Notes under the pieces: generated by a model | Databases searched by the model: none | What the model was told of the DNA's origin: nothing | What the model saw: only the letters and a program-made list of their open reading frames with translations | Part shown: in pieces, positions 1-8,558 of the stretch | Numbering within the stretch: the first letter of the stretch is position 1 | Layout: each line of letters starts with the position of its first letter | Position numbers and translations under genes: made by a program | NCBI RefSeq assembly: GCF_001294335.1 | Contig: NZ_LGKG01000079.1 | Location: forward strand, 116,283 to 180,282 | DNA from: Streptomyces chattanoogensis | GTDB lineage: Bacteria > Actinomycetota > Actinomycetes > Streptomycetales > Streptomycetaceae | Length of the DNA stretch: 64,000 nucleotides | Direction: 5' to 3'

Positions 1-213
1 CGTGGCCATCGCTCCGTCACCGGTGAAGCCGACCGGGATGCCCAGCGCCGCCGCGATCCGCCACAGGCCGCTGGGCAGCGGGGTGAGCGCGGTGAGGCGC
101 GCGAGCCGGACCACCCAGCGGGGCGGAACCGCTGTCGCCGTGCTCGCCGGGCTCGTCGTTCGCGCCACGGTCGCCGTGTTCGCGTGGGTCGCCGTGGTTG
201 TCGTGGAGGTCAT
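1..213 (-). CDS. N-terminal part of hypothetical (probably membrane) protein, cut by window edge
   Basis: Reading leftward from an ATG at 213, 71 codons run off the left edge. The first ~30 residues are rich in Thr/Ala, followed by PRWVVRLARLTALTPLPSGL-like text ending ITRIAAALG-type hydrophobic residues. I associate this with small multi-helix Streptomyces membrane proteins, but no domain can be named from this piece. Its ATG overlaps the stop of the upstream secreted-protein gene (ATGA, 210-213), so the two are probably translated from one message. The product is not identified. Confidence 0.6.
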   Translation of the reverse strand, partial: MTSTTTTATHANTATVARTTSPASTATAVPPRWVVRLARLTALTPLPSGLWRIAAALGIPVGFTGDGAMAT

Positions 214-812
214 CGCTCGCGCTCCGCACCGGGGGTGGGCGGGAGGACGTGCCGCACCGTGAAGTCGCCGCTCTTGACGGTCTCGTACGGCGCTGCGCTC
301 AGGCACTGAGGCACGTTCATCTTCGGGATGTCGTCGACCGCCCAGCTGTAGCCGAGCCGGTCGTGCGTGCCGTTGTCGTACACGGTGAAGCCGACCCGCT
401 TGCCGATGACCCGGCCGTCGTGGTGGTCGGAGCGCGTGATGATCCCGGTGGCGGTGGCGACCGGGCCGCCGGTCAGAAGGCAGTCGATCCGGCCTTCGAA
501 GGTGGCGCCTCGCGTGCCGTCGGGGGAGTGGTGGCTGAAGCGGAAGGTGCCGCGCGAGGTGCCGCCAGGCAGGTTGGCGGGGGCGAAGCCGTGGGCATCG
601 AAGGAGAAGGTCACACGATCGCCGTTCTTTCCCCGGTCCATCGTGGCGGAGCCGGTGAGGCTGGACTCCTTGACCTTCTCCTTCGCCTTCTCGGGCTTTG
701 TGGACTCCATGGTGGGGGTGCCGGCGGTGGCGGTCCCCGCGAGCAGTCCGAGCGTCACCGCCGTGGCGAGCACGCCACTCACCGTCGTCCTTGTCGTCCT
801 TACGTATCGCAT
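210..812 (-). CDS. Secreted Repetin-like hypothetical protein
   Basis: This 200-aa protein has a clear signal peptide: MRYVRTTRTT, a hydrophobic stretch VLATAVTLGLLAGTATA, and an Ala-rich cleavage area near residue 30. The mature part has a charged Lys/Glu linker (residues ~38-52), then a beta-rich domain with GSATM, VTFSFDAHG, GTFRFSHH, FEGRIDCL and VGFTVYDNG. This pattern matches small exported Streptomyces proteins often annotated Repetin; their function is unknown. The start ATG at 812 was chosen because the signal peptide begins there; the frame stays open upstream to 2156 only as a shadow of the kinase gene. It is divergent from the two-component system at 1035, with a 26-bp palindrome between them, so it is a likely target of that system. 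The next gene overlaps its stop by 4 bp. Confidence 0.75.
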   Translation of the reverse strand: MRYVRTTRTTVSGVLATAVTLGLLAGTATAGTPTMESTKPEKAKEKVKESSLTGSATMDRGKNGDRVTFSFDAHGFAPANLPGGTSRGTFRFSHHSPDGTRGATFEGRIDCLLTGGPVATATGIITRSDHHDGRVIGKRVGFTVYDNGTHDRLGYSWAVDDIPKMNVPQCLSAAPYETVKSGDFTVRHVLPPTPGAERER

Positions 813-933
813 GCTGAACGTCCCTTTTTCTGGCGCCTGTTGGGTGTGTGGCCTCGTTGACGTGATCAGCCTCCCCGGCGTGTGGGGCCGCGGCCATCGG
901 CCGACCGGCAGATCCCTGGGCGTACGGAAGGTC

Positions 934-959
934 CTGCCTCTGCCGATCGGCAGAGGCAG
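934..959. promoter_or_regulatory. 26-bp perfect palindrome in divergent promoter region
   Basis: CTGCCTCTGCCGA at 934-946 is followed directly by its exact reverse complement at 947-959, with no loop. The site lies between a leftward secreted-protein gene (start 812) and a rightward kinase gene (start 1035). With no spacer it fits a dimeric regulator operator better than a terminator. The LuxR/NarL-type regulator encoded at 2081 is the obvious candidate to bind it. Confidence 0.6.
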
Positions 960-1034
960 CACCCGCAACCTGGTCCATAAGCTGGACCTCGGCGGACCGG
1001 CCGGACCTGGTCGGACTTGGGGAGGGGGCGGGCA

Positions 1035-2084
1035 ATGAGACGTGGCCCTGTGGCTGTGGCTGTGGCTGTGGCGGTGCGTGCGTGGGCGGGGCGGGCGGCC
1101 GGGCTCGCCGCGGCCGTACTGATCGCCGTCACCTTCGGATGGGCCCCGGGCGCCACGCAGGACGAGTCCGGTCCGCTCTTCGCCGCGGCGACGGCGCTCG
1201 TGGTGCTGCAGGCGGCCGCGTTCCGGTGGGCGCCGCGCCGGGAGGCGGCCGTGGGCATCGGCCTTGCGGCGGTGGCGCTCACACTGTGGCCCCAGCCGCT
1301 GGTGCCGGCCGCGTCGCTCTACGAGCGGGTCGGCATGGGCGCCTTCTGGTTCCTGCCCACCCTGGGGGCGGCCGTCGTGGGTGGATACCCCCGGCTGATG
1401 GAGCGCCGCAGGAACCAGGCCGTCCGCGCAGCACGCCACAGCCAGCAGCTCGAACTCGCCCACGACCTCCACGACTTCGTCGCCCACGACATCAGCGGCA
1501 TCGTGGCGCAGGCCCAGGCCGCCCGCTTCGTGGCCGGACAGAATCCGGAGGCGGTGGTTGGGGCGCTGGAGCGGATCGAGCGGGCTGGTCTCGCGGCGCT
1601 GGCCTCGATCGACCGTACGGTCCACCTGCTGCGGGAGCCGGGCCACGAGACCAACTGCGCGTCCCTCCCGGGTGCGGACCAACTCGCCGAACTCGTCCGG
1701 CGGTTCGACGAGAGCGGCCGCACTCGGGCCCGTATCGACATCGCCCCCGGAGTGGAGACCGCCCTGTCCCGCGAGATCGCCGCCACGGTCCACCGCGTCG
1801 TGACGGAGGCACTGACGAACGTCCGCCGCCACGCCCCCGACGCAGCCGGCGTCGAGGTGGCCCTCACGCTCGCGGACAAGGCCGTCCGGCTGACCGTCAC
1901 CAATGACACCGGCCGCGGCCATGCCCGTACGCGCGAGCACGGTGGGACCGGCGGGATCGGAGGGACGGGTCTTCTCGCCCTTACCGAACGCGTCCGCGCC
2001 ATGAACGGAACCCTCCACACCACCCGACGCGACGGCACCTGGCGCCTCACCGCCACCCTCCCCGCCACTGGAGACACGGCATGA
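1035..2084 (+). CDS. Sensor histidine kinase, HisKA_3 family
   Basis: This 349-aa kinase has three to four predicted membrane segments within residues ~20-117. A HisKA_3 dimerisation domain follows, with the phospho-accepting His146 in DLHDFVAHD, then a HATPase domain with N-box (EALTNVRRH) and glycine-rich G-box (GGTGGIGGTG) near the C-terminus. It autophosphorylates and passes phosphate to the regulator encoded next, whose ATG overlaps its stop by 4 bp (2081-2084). I start at ATG 1035 because GGAGGGGG lies at 1021-1028; a TTG at 1017 is in frame but would swallow that ribosome site. The signal sensed is unknown; the short N-terminal region looks mostly intramembrane. The divergent exported protein is a plausible output. 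Confidence 0.9.
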   Translation: MRRGPVAVAVAVAVRAWAGRAAGLAAAVLIAVTFGWAPGATQDESGPLFAAATALVVLQAAAFRWAPRREAAVGIGLAAVALTLWPQPLVPAASLYERVGMGAFWFLPTLGAAVVGGYPRLMERRRNQAVRAARHSQQLELAHDLHDFVAHDISGIVAQAQAARFVAGQNPEAVVGALERIERAGLAALASIDRTVHLLREPGHETNCASLPGADQLAELVRRFDESGRTRARIDIAPGVETALSREIAATVHRVVTEALTNVRRHAPDAAGVEVALTLADKAVRLTVTNDTGRGHARTREHGGTGGIGGTGLLALTERVRAMNGTLHTTRRDGTWRLTATLPATGDTA

Positions 2085-2734
2085 CGACGACCCGCATCCT
2101 GATCGCCGACGACCAGGAGGACATCCGCAACGGCTTCCGGCTGATTCTCGACTCACAGCCGGACATGACCGTGGTCGGCGAGGCCGCCGACGGCGCCACC
2201 GCCGTCGGCCTCGCCCGTACGCTACGCCCCGACGTGGTGCTCGCCGACATCCGGATGCCGCGCCTCGACGGCCTGGAGGTCACCCGCCAACTCGCCGCCA
2301 GCACCCGGGTCGTGGTCGTCACCACCTTCGACCTCGACGACTACGTACACACTGCACTGCGCCACGGCGCCTGCGGCTTCCTGCTGAAGCGCTCGGGCCC
2401 CACGCTGTTGATCGAGGCGGTACGGGCGGCGATGGCCGGCGACACCCTGATCAGCCCCCAGATCACCGTCCGCCTCCTGCGACACCTCACCCCACCGGTC
2501 GCAGCCGCCCCTGCCCCCGATCCGCTGACGACCCGGGAACGGGAGATCGCCCGCCTGGTCGCACAGGGCCTGACGAATGCGGAGATCGCGGCACGGTTGG
2601 TCGTCACGGCCGGCACGGTGAAGACCCATCTCGCCAATATCCAAGGGAAATTGGATGCCCGGAACCGGGTCGGGATCGCCGCCTGGGCATGGGAGTCGGG
2701 CCTGGCGACACCTGGCGCGGCACAGACCCCATGA
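2081..2734 (+). CDS. Response regulator, NarL/LuxR family
   Basis: This 217-aa regulator has a receiver domain (residues ~5-120): acidic pair DD at 10-11, phospho-acceptor Asp56 in VVLADIRMP, a Thr in TTFDL and Lys in LLKRS. A LuxR-type helix-turn-helix follows (~150-210; REREIARLVAQGLTNAEIA, GTVKTHL). It overlaps the kinase gene by ATGA, so the pair is cotranscribed and coupled. A hairpin follows at 2757. Family membership is certain; the regulon is not known, although the palindrome at 934-959 is a strong candidate binding site. Confidence 0.92.
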   Translation: MTTTRILIADDQEDIRNGFRLILDSQPDMTVVGEAADGATAVGLARTLRPDVVLADIRMPRLDGLEVTRQLAASTRVVVVTTFDLDDYVHTALRHGACGFLLKRSGPTLLIEAVRAAMAGDTLISPQITVRLLRHLTPPVAAAPAPDPLTTREREIARLVAQGLTNAEIAARLVVTAGTVKTHLANIQGKLDARNRVGIAAWAWESGLATPGAAQTP

Positions 2735-2756
2735 CACGTCTGACGCCGCGCACCGA

Positions 2757-2779
2757 GAGCCCGACCGCCCGGTGGGCTC
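2757..2779 (+). terminator. Probable terminator after the two-component operon
   Basis: GAGCCC and GGGCTC form the outer stem, ACC/GGT the inner stem with a one-base bulge, 23 nt after the response regulator stop. There is no strong T tract, as is common in Streptomyces. Confidence 0.5.
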
Positions 2780-2954
2780 AGAAAAGCCACTCCGAACAGG
2801 ACTGATACAACCGAAATGCTGCTGGAGTACTACTGACGCAGGTCACCAGGCGCTCGTTTACCCGACGCGGTCAGGTCGGTGCGGGCGCGGAGGCGGCGCA
2901 GCATGCGCGGGTCTTCGAAACCGACGGAGCGGGCGGCGGGAGGAACCCACCGCC

Positions 2955-3194
2955 GCCTTCGACAAGGCCGACGACGAACACCGCTTCGTGGGCGGATGGG
3001 ACGTGATGGGCCTGATAGCAGGGGCCGGACCGCAGTACTTCGCCTGGCAGTCCTGGAAGCTGGGCTGGATCGATGACAGCCAGGTCATGTGCCGGGCCTC
3101 GGCAGGCGGCGACACCGTGCGCCTGACTGCTGTGGAGTATGTGCCGGCCGATCTGCGCACGGCGCTCCAGGTGGCCTGTTTGCACGCTCAGTGA
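2955..3194 (+). pseudogene. C-terminal fragment of an unrecognised gene
   Basis: The frame ending at the TGA at 3192-3194 encodes plausible protein text (DEHRFVGGWDVMGLIAG, FAWQSWKLGWIDDSQ, YVPADLRTALQ). The frame upstream of ~2955 is low-complexity Arg/Gly text without a credible start. I read it as the 3' remnant of a gene whose 5' part was lost. No family is recognised. The rest of 2780-3312 shows nothing coding. Confidence 0.3.
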
Positions 3195-3312
3195 CCCCTC
3201 GACCCCCGCGGACCCGAAGCCTGAGCCCAATGCGGACGCCAGCAGGTAGTGGTCAGGCCACCCCGGGTGCCGTCCCGCGCTGAGCGGTCGGGTCCAGGCA
3301 CAATATGGCCGC

Positions 3313-4005
3313 ATGACGCACCACGCAGTGGACTGGTCGCAGCTCAGGCATGCGTACGGACCAGCAGACGACATACCCGGCCTCTTCGCGCGCCTTGCCG
3401 GTGGCCAGGAGGACGAGAAGGTCTGGCACGAACTCTGGTCGGCGCTGTGCCACCAAGGCACCGTGTACGAGGCGAGCTATGCCGCTGTGCCAGTCCTCGC
3501 GGACATCGCGACCGGTCGTGCGCCTGGCGAGCGGAAGCAGGCGGTATGCATGGCGGGCCTGACCGTCGCCGAGGCCGACACGGCCCAGCGTGCCTGTTAC
3601 GCCTCTCAGATCACCGAGTTGACGCTGGCAGCCCGCGACTGCCTGCCCGAGGTCCCGGCCGATGAACCGGAGACCTTCGTGTATCTCGCGCAGAGTCTGC
3701 TGGCGTTCGAGAACGTGCCGCTCTGGTCTCAGCGGCTTGAACTGCTTATCGAGGAATTCGAGGCCGAATGCCCCGAGTGCGAGGCGCTCACCTGCATACT
3801 TCTGGGTGAGTACGCGGACGAGTGCGATACCGAACTGCACCCCGCGAGCCCGGACGAGCTGACCGGCGTTGGCGCCCGCCTCCACACCATGGCGCGTGCC
3901 GCCGGCCAGGACCAGGTCGCTGACTGGGTGCGCCGCCTCTATGGACAGGTGACGTGCTCGGAGTGCGAGACAAGGTTCGTCATCTCCGAGAGTGTCGCCG
4001 ACTAG
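3313..4005 (+). CDS. Conserved hypothetical helical-repeat (HEAT-like) protein
   Basis: This 230-aa acidic cytoplasmic protein has no signal peptide. The N-terminal WSQLRHAYGPADDIPGL, ELWSALCHQGTVYEASYAAVP and paired helices resemble Streptomyces proteins with HEAT-like repeats, found alone or as presumed immunity-like partners; that recollection is a weak basis for function. Two Cys pairs, CPEC (~157-160) and CSEC (near the C-terminus), might bind metal. The start at ATG 3313 has no Shine-Dalgarno sequence, but CACAAT sits just upstream (about 3298-3303), so a leaderless transcript is likely. No functional partner is evident nearby. Confidence 0.65.
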   Translation: MTHHAVDWSQLRHAYGPADDIPGLFARLAGGQEDEKVWHELWSALCHQGTVYEASYAAVPVLADIATGRAPGERKQAVCMAGLTVAEADTAQRACYASQITELTLAARDCLPEVPADEPETFVYLAQSLLAFENVPLWSQRLELLIEEFEAECPECEALTCILLGEYADECDTELHPASPDELTGVGARLHTMARAAGQDQVADWVRRLYGQVTCSECETRFVISESVAD

Positions 4006-4082
4006 ACTTGCATGGAGATCATCTGGCGGATCATGTGAAGGTGCCTGCCAGGACTTGTCCGGGCACTCACGTAGGAAGCCAG

Positions 4083-4604
4083 ATGGCCAGGGCTGTTGCG
4101 GTAGCCGTCATCGCGCCCTCGCCGGGCAAGGAGATCTTCGCTCACCGGGAGAGCGGTGACACCCTGCACGCCTACGTGGCATTGTCCAGGCCGCAGGACT
4201 GGTTTGCCGCCATAGATTTCACCGGTGCCGCCGCCGCGGCCGCGCGGATTGCGCAGGAGTTCGACGGCTGGGCGCCGGAGCTCACCGCGCTGATCACCGA
4301 CGCGGACATCGAGCCTGTTCTGCGCCCTCACTACGCCTTGCCGGCCGCGCACCGGTGGGACCGGGTGGCGGGGGTGACCCTGCTCGGTGACGCCGCCCAC
4401 CTCGCGGCCCCGAACGGCGAGGGCGCCAACCTGGCCATGCTCGACGGCGCCGAACTGGGCAAGGCCCTCGCCGCGAATCCCGACGCCATCGAGGCCGCGC
4501 TGACTGTTGTCTGCGGCGGTCCAGTCAGCTTCGCGTCTCCATCAAGTTCGCCCGAGCTCGCGGAGGCACTCCCAGAGGCGCAGAGCGTGCCATCAACAGG
4601 GTGA
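4083..4604 (+). pseudogene. Remnant of a TetX-like FAD monooxygenase
   Basis: From 4083 the frame encodes the C-terminal half of an aromatic-ring FAD monooxygenase: PGKEIFAHRE, WFAAIDFTG, FDGWAPELTALITD, then the diagnostic flavin-binding GDAAHLAAPNGEGANLAM at about 4385-4440. The N-terminal ~200 residues with the GxGxxG dinucleotide fold are absent. After ~4505 the reading changes to unrelated Ser/Pro-rich text, so the 3' end is frameshifted too. It cannot encode a working enzyme. A complete relative of the same broad family is at 36290-37399. Confidence 0.7.
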
Positions 4605-5020
4605 AGGCACGGCGGGCATCGCCGCCAGCTAGGACAAAACGCTCGAATGCTACCTCGCCGGCCTCCGTCTCCGCGCAGCAACCATCTGAATCGACGGCCT
4701 TCTGCAAGTCTTTGATCACAGTGGAAGCCACCCTGGAAATACCGCACAGTAACCGATACCAAATCGGGCGCTAAGCCGCCGTGTTGATTACCGAGCGTGG
4801 GTAGTCGATTCGGCGGCGTAATGCCTTTTCTTGTCCTACTCCCCGGTAGGGCAAGGGTGTTGATGGAGCGTCATTGCCCAAAGGGCTTCAAGTGTTGTAA
4901 GAATTCCCTACCTCAGGGAATGGGCGTGCGCTCCCCCGACTTCGTATCGCATTCAACTTCGAAGGCTGTGAAGGCGCTCGTGGCATGCCCTGGGTATCCC
5001 CCACACGAAAGATTTGAGAT
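4605..5020. other. Intergenic stretch, no supported gene
   Basis: About 415 bp with a lower-GC patch (~4720-4920) and no convincing frame. A 68-codon leftward frame at 4525-4731 has no recognisable motif. The stretch probably carries the promoter for the secreted protease gene at 5021. Confidence 0.4.
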
Positions 5021-5866
5021 ATGCGCTTTCGCCGAGTCTTGACACTGAGGAGAGCCTTAGCGGCAGCCGCGGCAGCCGTGGTCGCTGCCGGACTCCTCCT
5101 CACTGTCGGGAGCTTCGCCCAGGCGGGCTCCACCACCGGAACCATCACCGATGGCCGGGGCAACTACAGGACCATCAACAAACGCCAGGCGCCCAACCTT
5201 TCCGCTCAGGTCGTGGGAAAAGCCCACGCCGGCAGCACGGTCTCCATGACCTGCCAGGTGCAGGGTGACACCGTCGAAGGCGACTCCCGCTGGATCTGGT
5301 CCGGCTCGGGATCCTTCTACATAGCCCACGCGTTCATCAAGGAAAACACCGACCGCCTGCCGGACTGCTCCTCGTCCGCCGGCGGACGGGTCACCCTCAA
5401 CATCTCCATGCAGAAGCAGATTCAGGACCAGTGGTGCTGGGATGCCTCCGGCCTGACCATTGCCAAGTACTGGGGATACCGCCAGTACAGCCAGGACGAC
5501 TTCTGCCGACTCGCCGCCCAGAACGGCGACCTCAGCTGCGACAACCAGCCCGCCACGCTCGACGACATGGCCAACGCCTGGGCCGGCATGGGCTTCTCCG
5601 GCACCGGAAACGGCCTGTCCCGCAACGCGTCCTTCTCGGAGACCGGAAACGAGATCAGCGGCGGTCGGCCATTCGCCGCACGTATCGGATGGACTTCCGG
5701 CGGCGGCCACATGAATGTCATCTACGGGTACGACCGATCGTCAGGCACCATCGCGGTCGGCGACCCCTGGCCCTCCACCCAGACCTACACCTGGTGGAAT
5801 TACGACGACTACGTCAACAACTCGTCGTTCCAGTGGACCCATTCCCGTATCGGCATTCACAAGTAG
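5021..5866 (+). CDS. Secreted papain-like cysteine protease (AvrRpt2/C39-like)
   Basis: This 281-aa protein has a signal peptide: MRFRRVLTLRR, an Ala/Val/Leu core, and a cleavage region at AQA (~35). Residues ~40-112 look like a bacterial SH3-type domain. Residues ~125-280 form a papain-like protease. The nucleophile is Cys139 in the hallmark QIQDQWCW, with His230 in GGGHMNVI and Asp248 in VGDPWP. Free Cys pairs (78/116, 162/173) suggest extracellular disulfides. The fold matches the AvrRpt2/Peptidase_C39_2 type, but no ABC exporter is present, so this is a stand-alone exported hydrolase rather than a bacteriocin leader peptidase. The next gene starts 11 bp downstream and also encodes an exported protein, so the two are probably an operon and may act together. 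Confidence 0.85.
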   Translation: MRFRRVLTLRRALAAAAAAVVAAGLLLTVGSFAQAGSTTGTITDGRGNYRTINKRQAPNLSAQVVGKAHAGSTVSMTCQVQGDTVEGDSRWIWSGSGSFYIAHAFIKENTDRLPDCSSSAGGRVTLNISMQKQIQDQWCWDASGLTIAKYWGYRQYSQDDFCRLAAQNGDLSCDNQPATLDDMANAWAGMGFSGTGNGLSRNASFSETGNEISGGRPFAARIGWTSGGGHMNVIYGYDRSSGTIAVGDPWPSTQTYTWWNYDDYVNNSSFQWTHSRIGIHK

Positions 5867-5877
5867 GACGGGCAGCA

Positions 5878-6762
5878 ATGCGTAGCAAGAAGAATTCCAT
5901 AAACCGGGGTGCTGCTCGTTTCGCAGGTGTGACCCTCGGTGCGACGCTCTGCGCGTCAGCATTCCTCTGCACCCAGGCACAGGCTGCCGACCGCCCGGCG
6001 GGCGTACCCGACTACCAAGGCGCACGCCAGGTGCTGCAGTCATCACAGGTCCACGACACCGTCAACCGATTCCTCAATGCCGCAAATTCCCAAGGGAATG
6101 CAGGGGCGGACGGCGGGCAGGAGGCCGAAGCGCCCCTGGCCGCCGGAGCACACGACGCCCCGCAATCCTTCAGCCTGAAGGACCCGGTCGCGATGTACGA
6201 GATCACCCCCGATTTCGTCACCGGAAAGGCAAAACCCACGTCGGCCGGCGCGCTACGGTTGTCGTACCTGGCCTCCGAAGTCAACGGCGCGAACGGCCAT
6301 CGCGCCACCGCCCTGCTGGCCGGCCATACGTCCCCCGCCAAGGGCCAGAAATGGCATCTGACCGGAATCCAGGACGGCAACGCCGACATCGGCTACGCCA
6401 AGCAGGCCACATCGGACTCGACGGTATTCAGCGAGCCGCAGATCCACGCCTGGTACCGGCTCAGGCATGGCACGGTCCAACCCCTCAACCGCGAAGCGGT
6501 CTCCGGTTTCGGTGGTAAGCGGGCGATGTCGCTCACCGCGTACCAGAAGCTGGTGCACGGCCGGTACGCCGACAAGCTGCCGGGGTCGGCATACGACCGT
6601 AAGGGCCTGGCCGGCGGGTACAAGCTCGCCGCCCCGGCGCACCACGCGCCGTCCTCGACACCCATGTTGCTCGGCGGCTCGGGAGCGCTCGCGCTCGCCC
6701 TCGCGGGCGGTACGTTCGGGGTCCGCGCCCACCGCAAGCGGATGCGCTCCCAGACAAGTTGA
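5878..6762 (+). CDS. Exported, C-terminally membrane-anchored protein, partner of the protease
   Basis: This 294-aa protein has a signal peptide (MRSKKNSINRG, then a hydrophobic core ending AQAQA at ~37). The mature part is mostly hydrophilic, with phrases such as ITPDFVTGKA, ALRLSYLASEV and WHLTGIQDGNAD. A hydrophobic segment (MLLGGSGALALALAGGTFG) and an Arg/Lys tail (RAHRKRMRSQ) close the protein. This is the layout of a wall- or membrane-anchored protein, but no LPXTG-type sortase motif is visible. The family is not recognised. The start ATG 5878 lies 11 bp after the protease stop, which suggests cotranscription. The protein could be a substrate, inhibitor or surface scaffold for that protease; this is inference only. 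A strong hairpin follows. Confidence 0.75.
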   Translation: MRSKKNSINRGAARFAGVTLGATLCASAFLCTQAQAADRPAGVPDYQGARQVLQSSQVHDTVNRFLNAANSQGNAGADGGQEAEAPLAAGAHDAPQSFSLKDPVAMYEITPDFVTGKAKPTSAGALRLSYLASEVNGANGHRATALLAGHTSPAKGQKWHLTGIQDGNADIGYAKQATSDSTVFSEPQIHAWYRLRHGTVQPLNREAVSGFGGKRAMSLTAYQKLVHGRYADKLPGSAYDRKGLAGGYKLAAPAHHAPSSTPMLLGGSGALALALAGGTFGVRAHRKRMRSQTS

Positions 6763-6791
6763 TGCGCAGGCGGACGAGTTTGAGCGTCCGT

Positions 6792-6823
6792 CCATGCCCC
6801 GCCGCCCGTGCGGCGGGGCATGG
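6792..6823 (+). terminator. Strong hairpin terminator
   Basis: CCATGCCCCGCCG (6792-6804) and its exact complement CGGCGGGGCATGG (6811-6823) form a 13-bp perfect stem with a 6-nt loop, 29 bp after the anchored-protein stop. It closes the protease operon. Confidence 0.75.
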
Positions 6824-6959
6824 CGCTTTCATGGCCCATGCCGCGCCGGGCGTGCAGCGTGCTCGTAAGAGTGCTCGGTCCGTCGACGGGACCATGCACA
6901 ACCCTCGCGGCCGTGAGCCGGTACTTCGCCGCACCACGGCACAGAACGAAGGAGAACGT

Positions 6960-8423
6960 ATGCTCCGAAGCACCATACGATCGGCCGCCGTCCTGATATC
7001 TCTGCTGGTCATGACCCTGACCGGAGTCGCCCAGGCGACGGTCTCGGTGGCGCCGGCAACCCCGCGACCACCCACCCTGCGCACCGACTCCTACCGGTCG
7101 AGCCCGGGCCCCGTCGTGGGAGATTCGGTCTATGACTACGCGCCGAGCGTCATGGTGGACGGCGTGTACAAGATGTGGTGGTGCGGCCAGACGCCTGGAG
7201 GGAAGGTTCCGGGCGATGACATCCTCTACGCAGAGTCGTCCGGTCTGAACGGTCCGTTCCACGCTCAGGGGAGCTCGGCACCTCACCAGATCGTGTTCGA
7301 CGGAACCGGCACCGGCAGCTTTGACAACAAGCACACCTGCGATCCTTCGGTCGTGCGCGTCGGCGGCATCTACTACATGTACTACGGCGCCGAACGGCAG
7401 GACGGCGAGCCCACCACCATCGGCGTCGCCTCCAGCCCCGACGGGATCCACTGGACCCGGCTCAACCACGACAGGCCCATCATCACCCCCGCGCATCAGC
7501 AACAGACGGGGAACAACTACGGCGCCGGCCAGCCGAGCGTGATCTACCGCAAGGGCGAGTTCTACCTGATCTTCACCGACACCACCGGTGCCGGGGCGGC
7601 GCATAACGGGGGCGCCGGACAGTTCGCCTGGCGCTCGCCCGACCCGGCCTTCCAGTCACAGGTCGACGTTTTCACCGCTTCTGGCTGGAAACCCAGGACC
7701 GCCGCCAACTCGCGCAGCTTCTCGGTCGTCAACGCGGTCTCGGCGGACTGGCAGTTCTCGGACGCCTTGGGCGCGTTCATCATCGCCCATGACAACACTC
7801 CGGGGCAGACCGCCTTGACCTTCCTCGATTCCGACAACCTCGCGCGGCACCGGTACTCCGAGGTGGCCATCCCCGGTCAGTGGACGGAGGGGCCGGCCAT
7901 CGCCTCCCGCCCGGACAAGCACTCCGTGGTCTCGGCGAACAACGACTGCGGGCGGATCCCCATCGATGTGATCCGCTCCACCACGACCTTTCCGCCGCGG
8001 CAGCCGGCCCGTATCGGCCTCGACCTGCTCAGCCACACCGGCTGCGCGTCGATGCCACGTGGCCAGATCGCCGCGATGTACGAGGGCTACGGGTTGCAGT
8101 CCAGCGGCCTTCCCGCCGCTGTCGTGGTGAGCGGCCGGCGGATGCAGATCCAGGACGCCTCCGTCTACACCGACCTGACGCGCAACCGGATCAGGGTGCC
8201 GTCGTCGATCTACTTCGCCGTACCGTACGGCGCGTCGTTGCATGACCGTGCGAGGGTCCTCGGAGCATCTGGCCTGCCGGGGGCATTCGAGCTCGATCAC
8301 CACTCCCTATGGCCGGTCAGCTGCCCGCGGCTGGTCTCGGACAACCATTCGTCCATCACCATGGTGGACCGCAGGACATGGTTGTCCCACCCGCGCGGGC
8401 CCGACCTCGACTGCCTCGGCTAG
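6960..8423 (+). CDS. Secreted five-bladed beta-propeller protein (GH43/GH62-like fold)
   Basis: This 487-aa protein has a signal peptide (MLRSTIRSAAVLISLLVM... AQA, ~25). The mature region holds repeated propeller-blade phrases typical of glycoside hydrolase clans F/J: YDYAPSVMVDGVYKMWWCG, CDPSVVRVGGIYYMYYG, IGVASSPDGIHW, QPSVIYRKGEFYLIFTD. The spacing of acidic residues resembles GH43/GH32-type enzymes, but I cannot assign a catalytic triad or a substrate. ATG 6960 was chosen because AAGGAGA lies just upstream and the signal peptide begins there; in-frame starts further upstream lack both. Cys residues fit an exported protein. It is convergent with the oxidoreductase gene at 8559, with a shared terminator. 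Confidence 0.75.
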   Translation: MLRSTIRSAAVLISLLVMTLTGVAQATVSVAPATPRPPTLRTDSYRSSPGPVVGDSVYDYAPSVMVDGVYKMWWCGQTPGGKVPGDDILYAESSGLNGPFHAQGSSAPHQIVFDGTGTGSFDNKHTCDPSVVRVGGIYYMYYGAERQDGEPTTIGVASSPDGIHWTRLNHDRPIITPAHQQQTGNNYGAGQPSVIYRKGEFYLIFTDTTGAGAAHNGGAGQFAWRSPDPAFQSQVDVFTASGWKPRTAANSRSFSVVNAVSADWQFSDALGAFIIAHDNTPGQTALTFLDSDNLARHRYSEVAIPGQWTEGPAIASRPDKHSVVSANNDCGRIPIDVIRSTTTFPPRQPARIGLDLLSHTGCASMPRGQIAAMYEGYGLQSSGLPAAVVVSGRRMQIQDASVYTDLTRNRIRVPSSIYFAVPYGASLHDRARVLGASGLPGAFELDHHSLWPVSCPRLVSDNHSSITMVDRRTWLSHPRGPDLDCLG

Positions 8424-8509
8424 CCAGCCCCCCCTCGACGGGCGGCCACCGAGGATCTTCCGTTACCGCACCACCCCCGCGCGGGTCAGGGTGCTCCAGG
8501 ACCCCCTGG

Positions 8510-8541
8510 CCCGTGGGAGAGTTCGCGAACTCCCCCACGGG
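8510..8541. terminator. Bidirectional terminator between convergent genes
   Basis: CCCGTGGG (8510-8517) pairs with CCCACGGG (8534-8541); inside lies the palindrome GAGTTCGCGAACTC (8519-8532), with one mismatch in the stem. The near-perfect 15-bp hairpin lies between a rightward gene ending at 8423 and a leftward gene ending at 8559. Confidence 0.75.
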
Positions 8542-8558
8542 GGTCTGGCTGTGGGCTT

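Noticed and set aside
210..2156. 648-codon leftward frame
   Set aside because: Only the last 200 codons, from the signal peptide at 812, look like protein; the rest is antisense to the kinase gene.
3954..4082. Possible N-terminus for the monooxygenase fragment overlapping the previous gene
   Set aside because: The text is antisense-like and lacks the FAD-binding fold; the enzyme is truncated.
4525..4731. 68-codon leftward frame
   Set aside because: No recognisable motif, no clear ribosome site, lies at the edge of a relic; not enough to call a gene.
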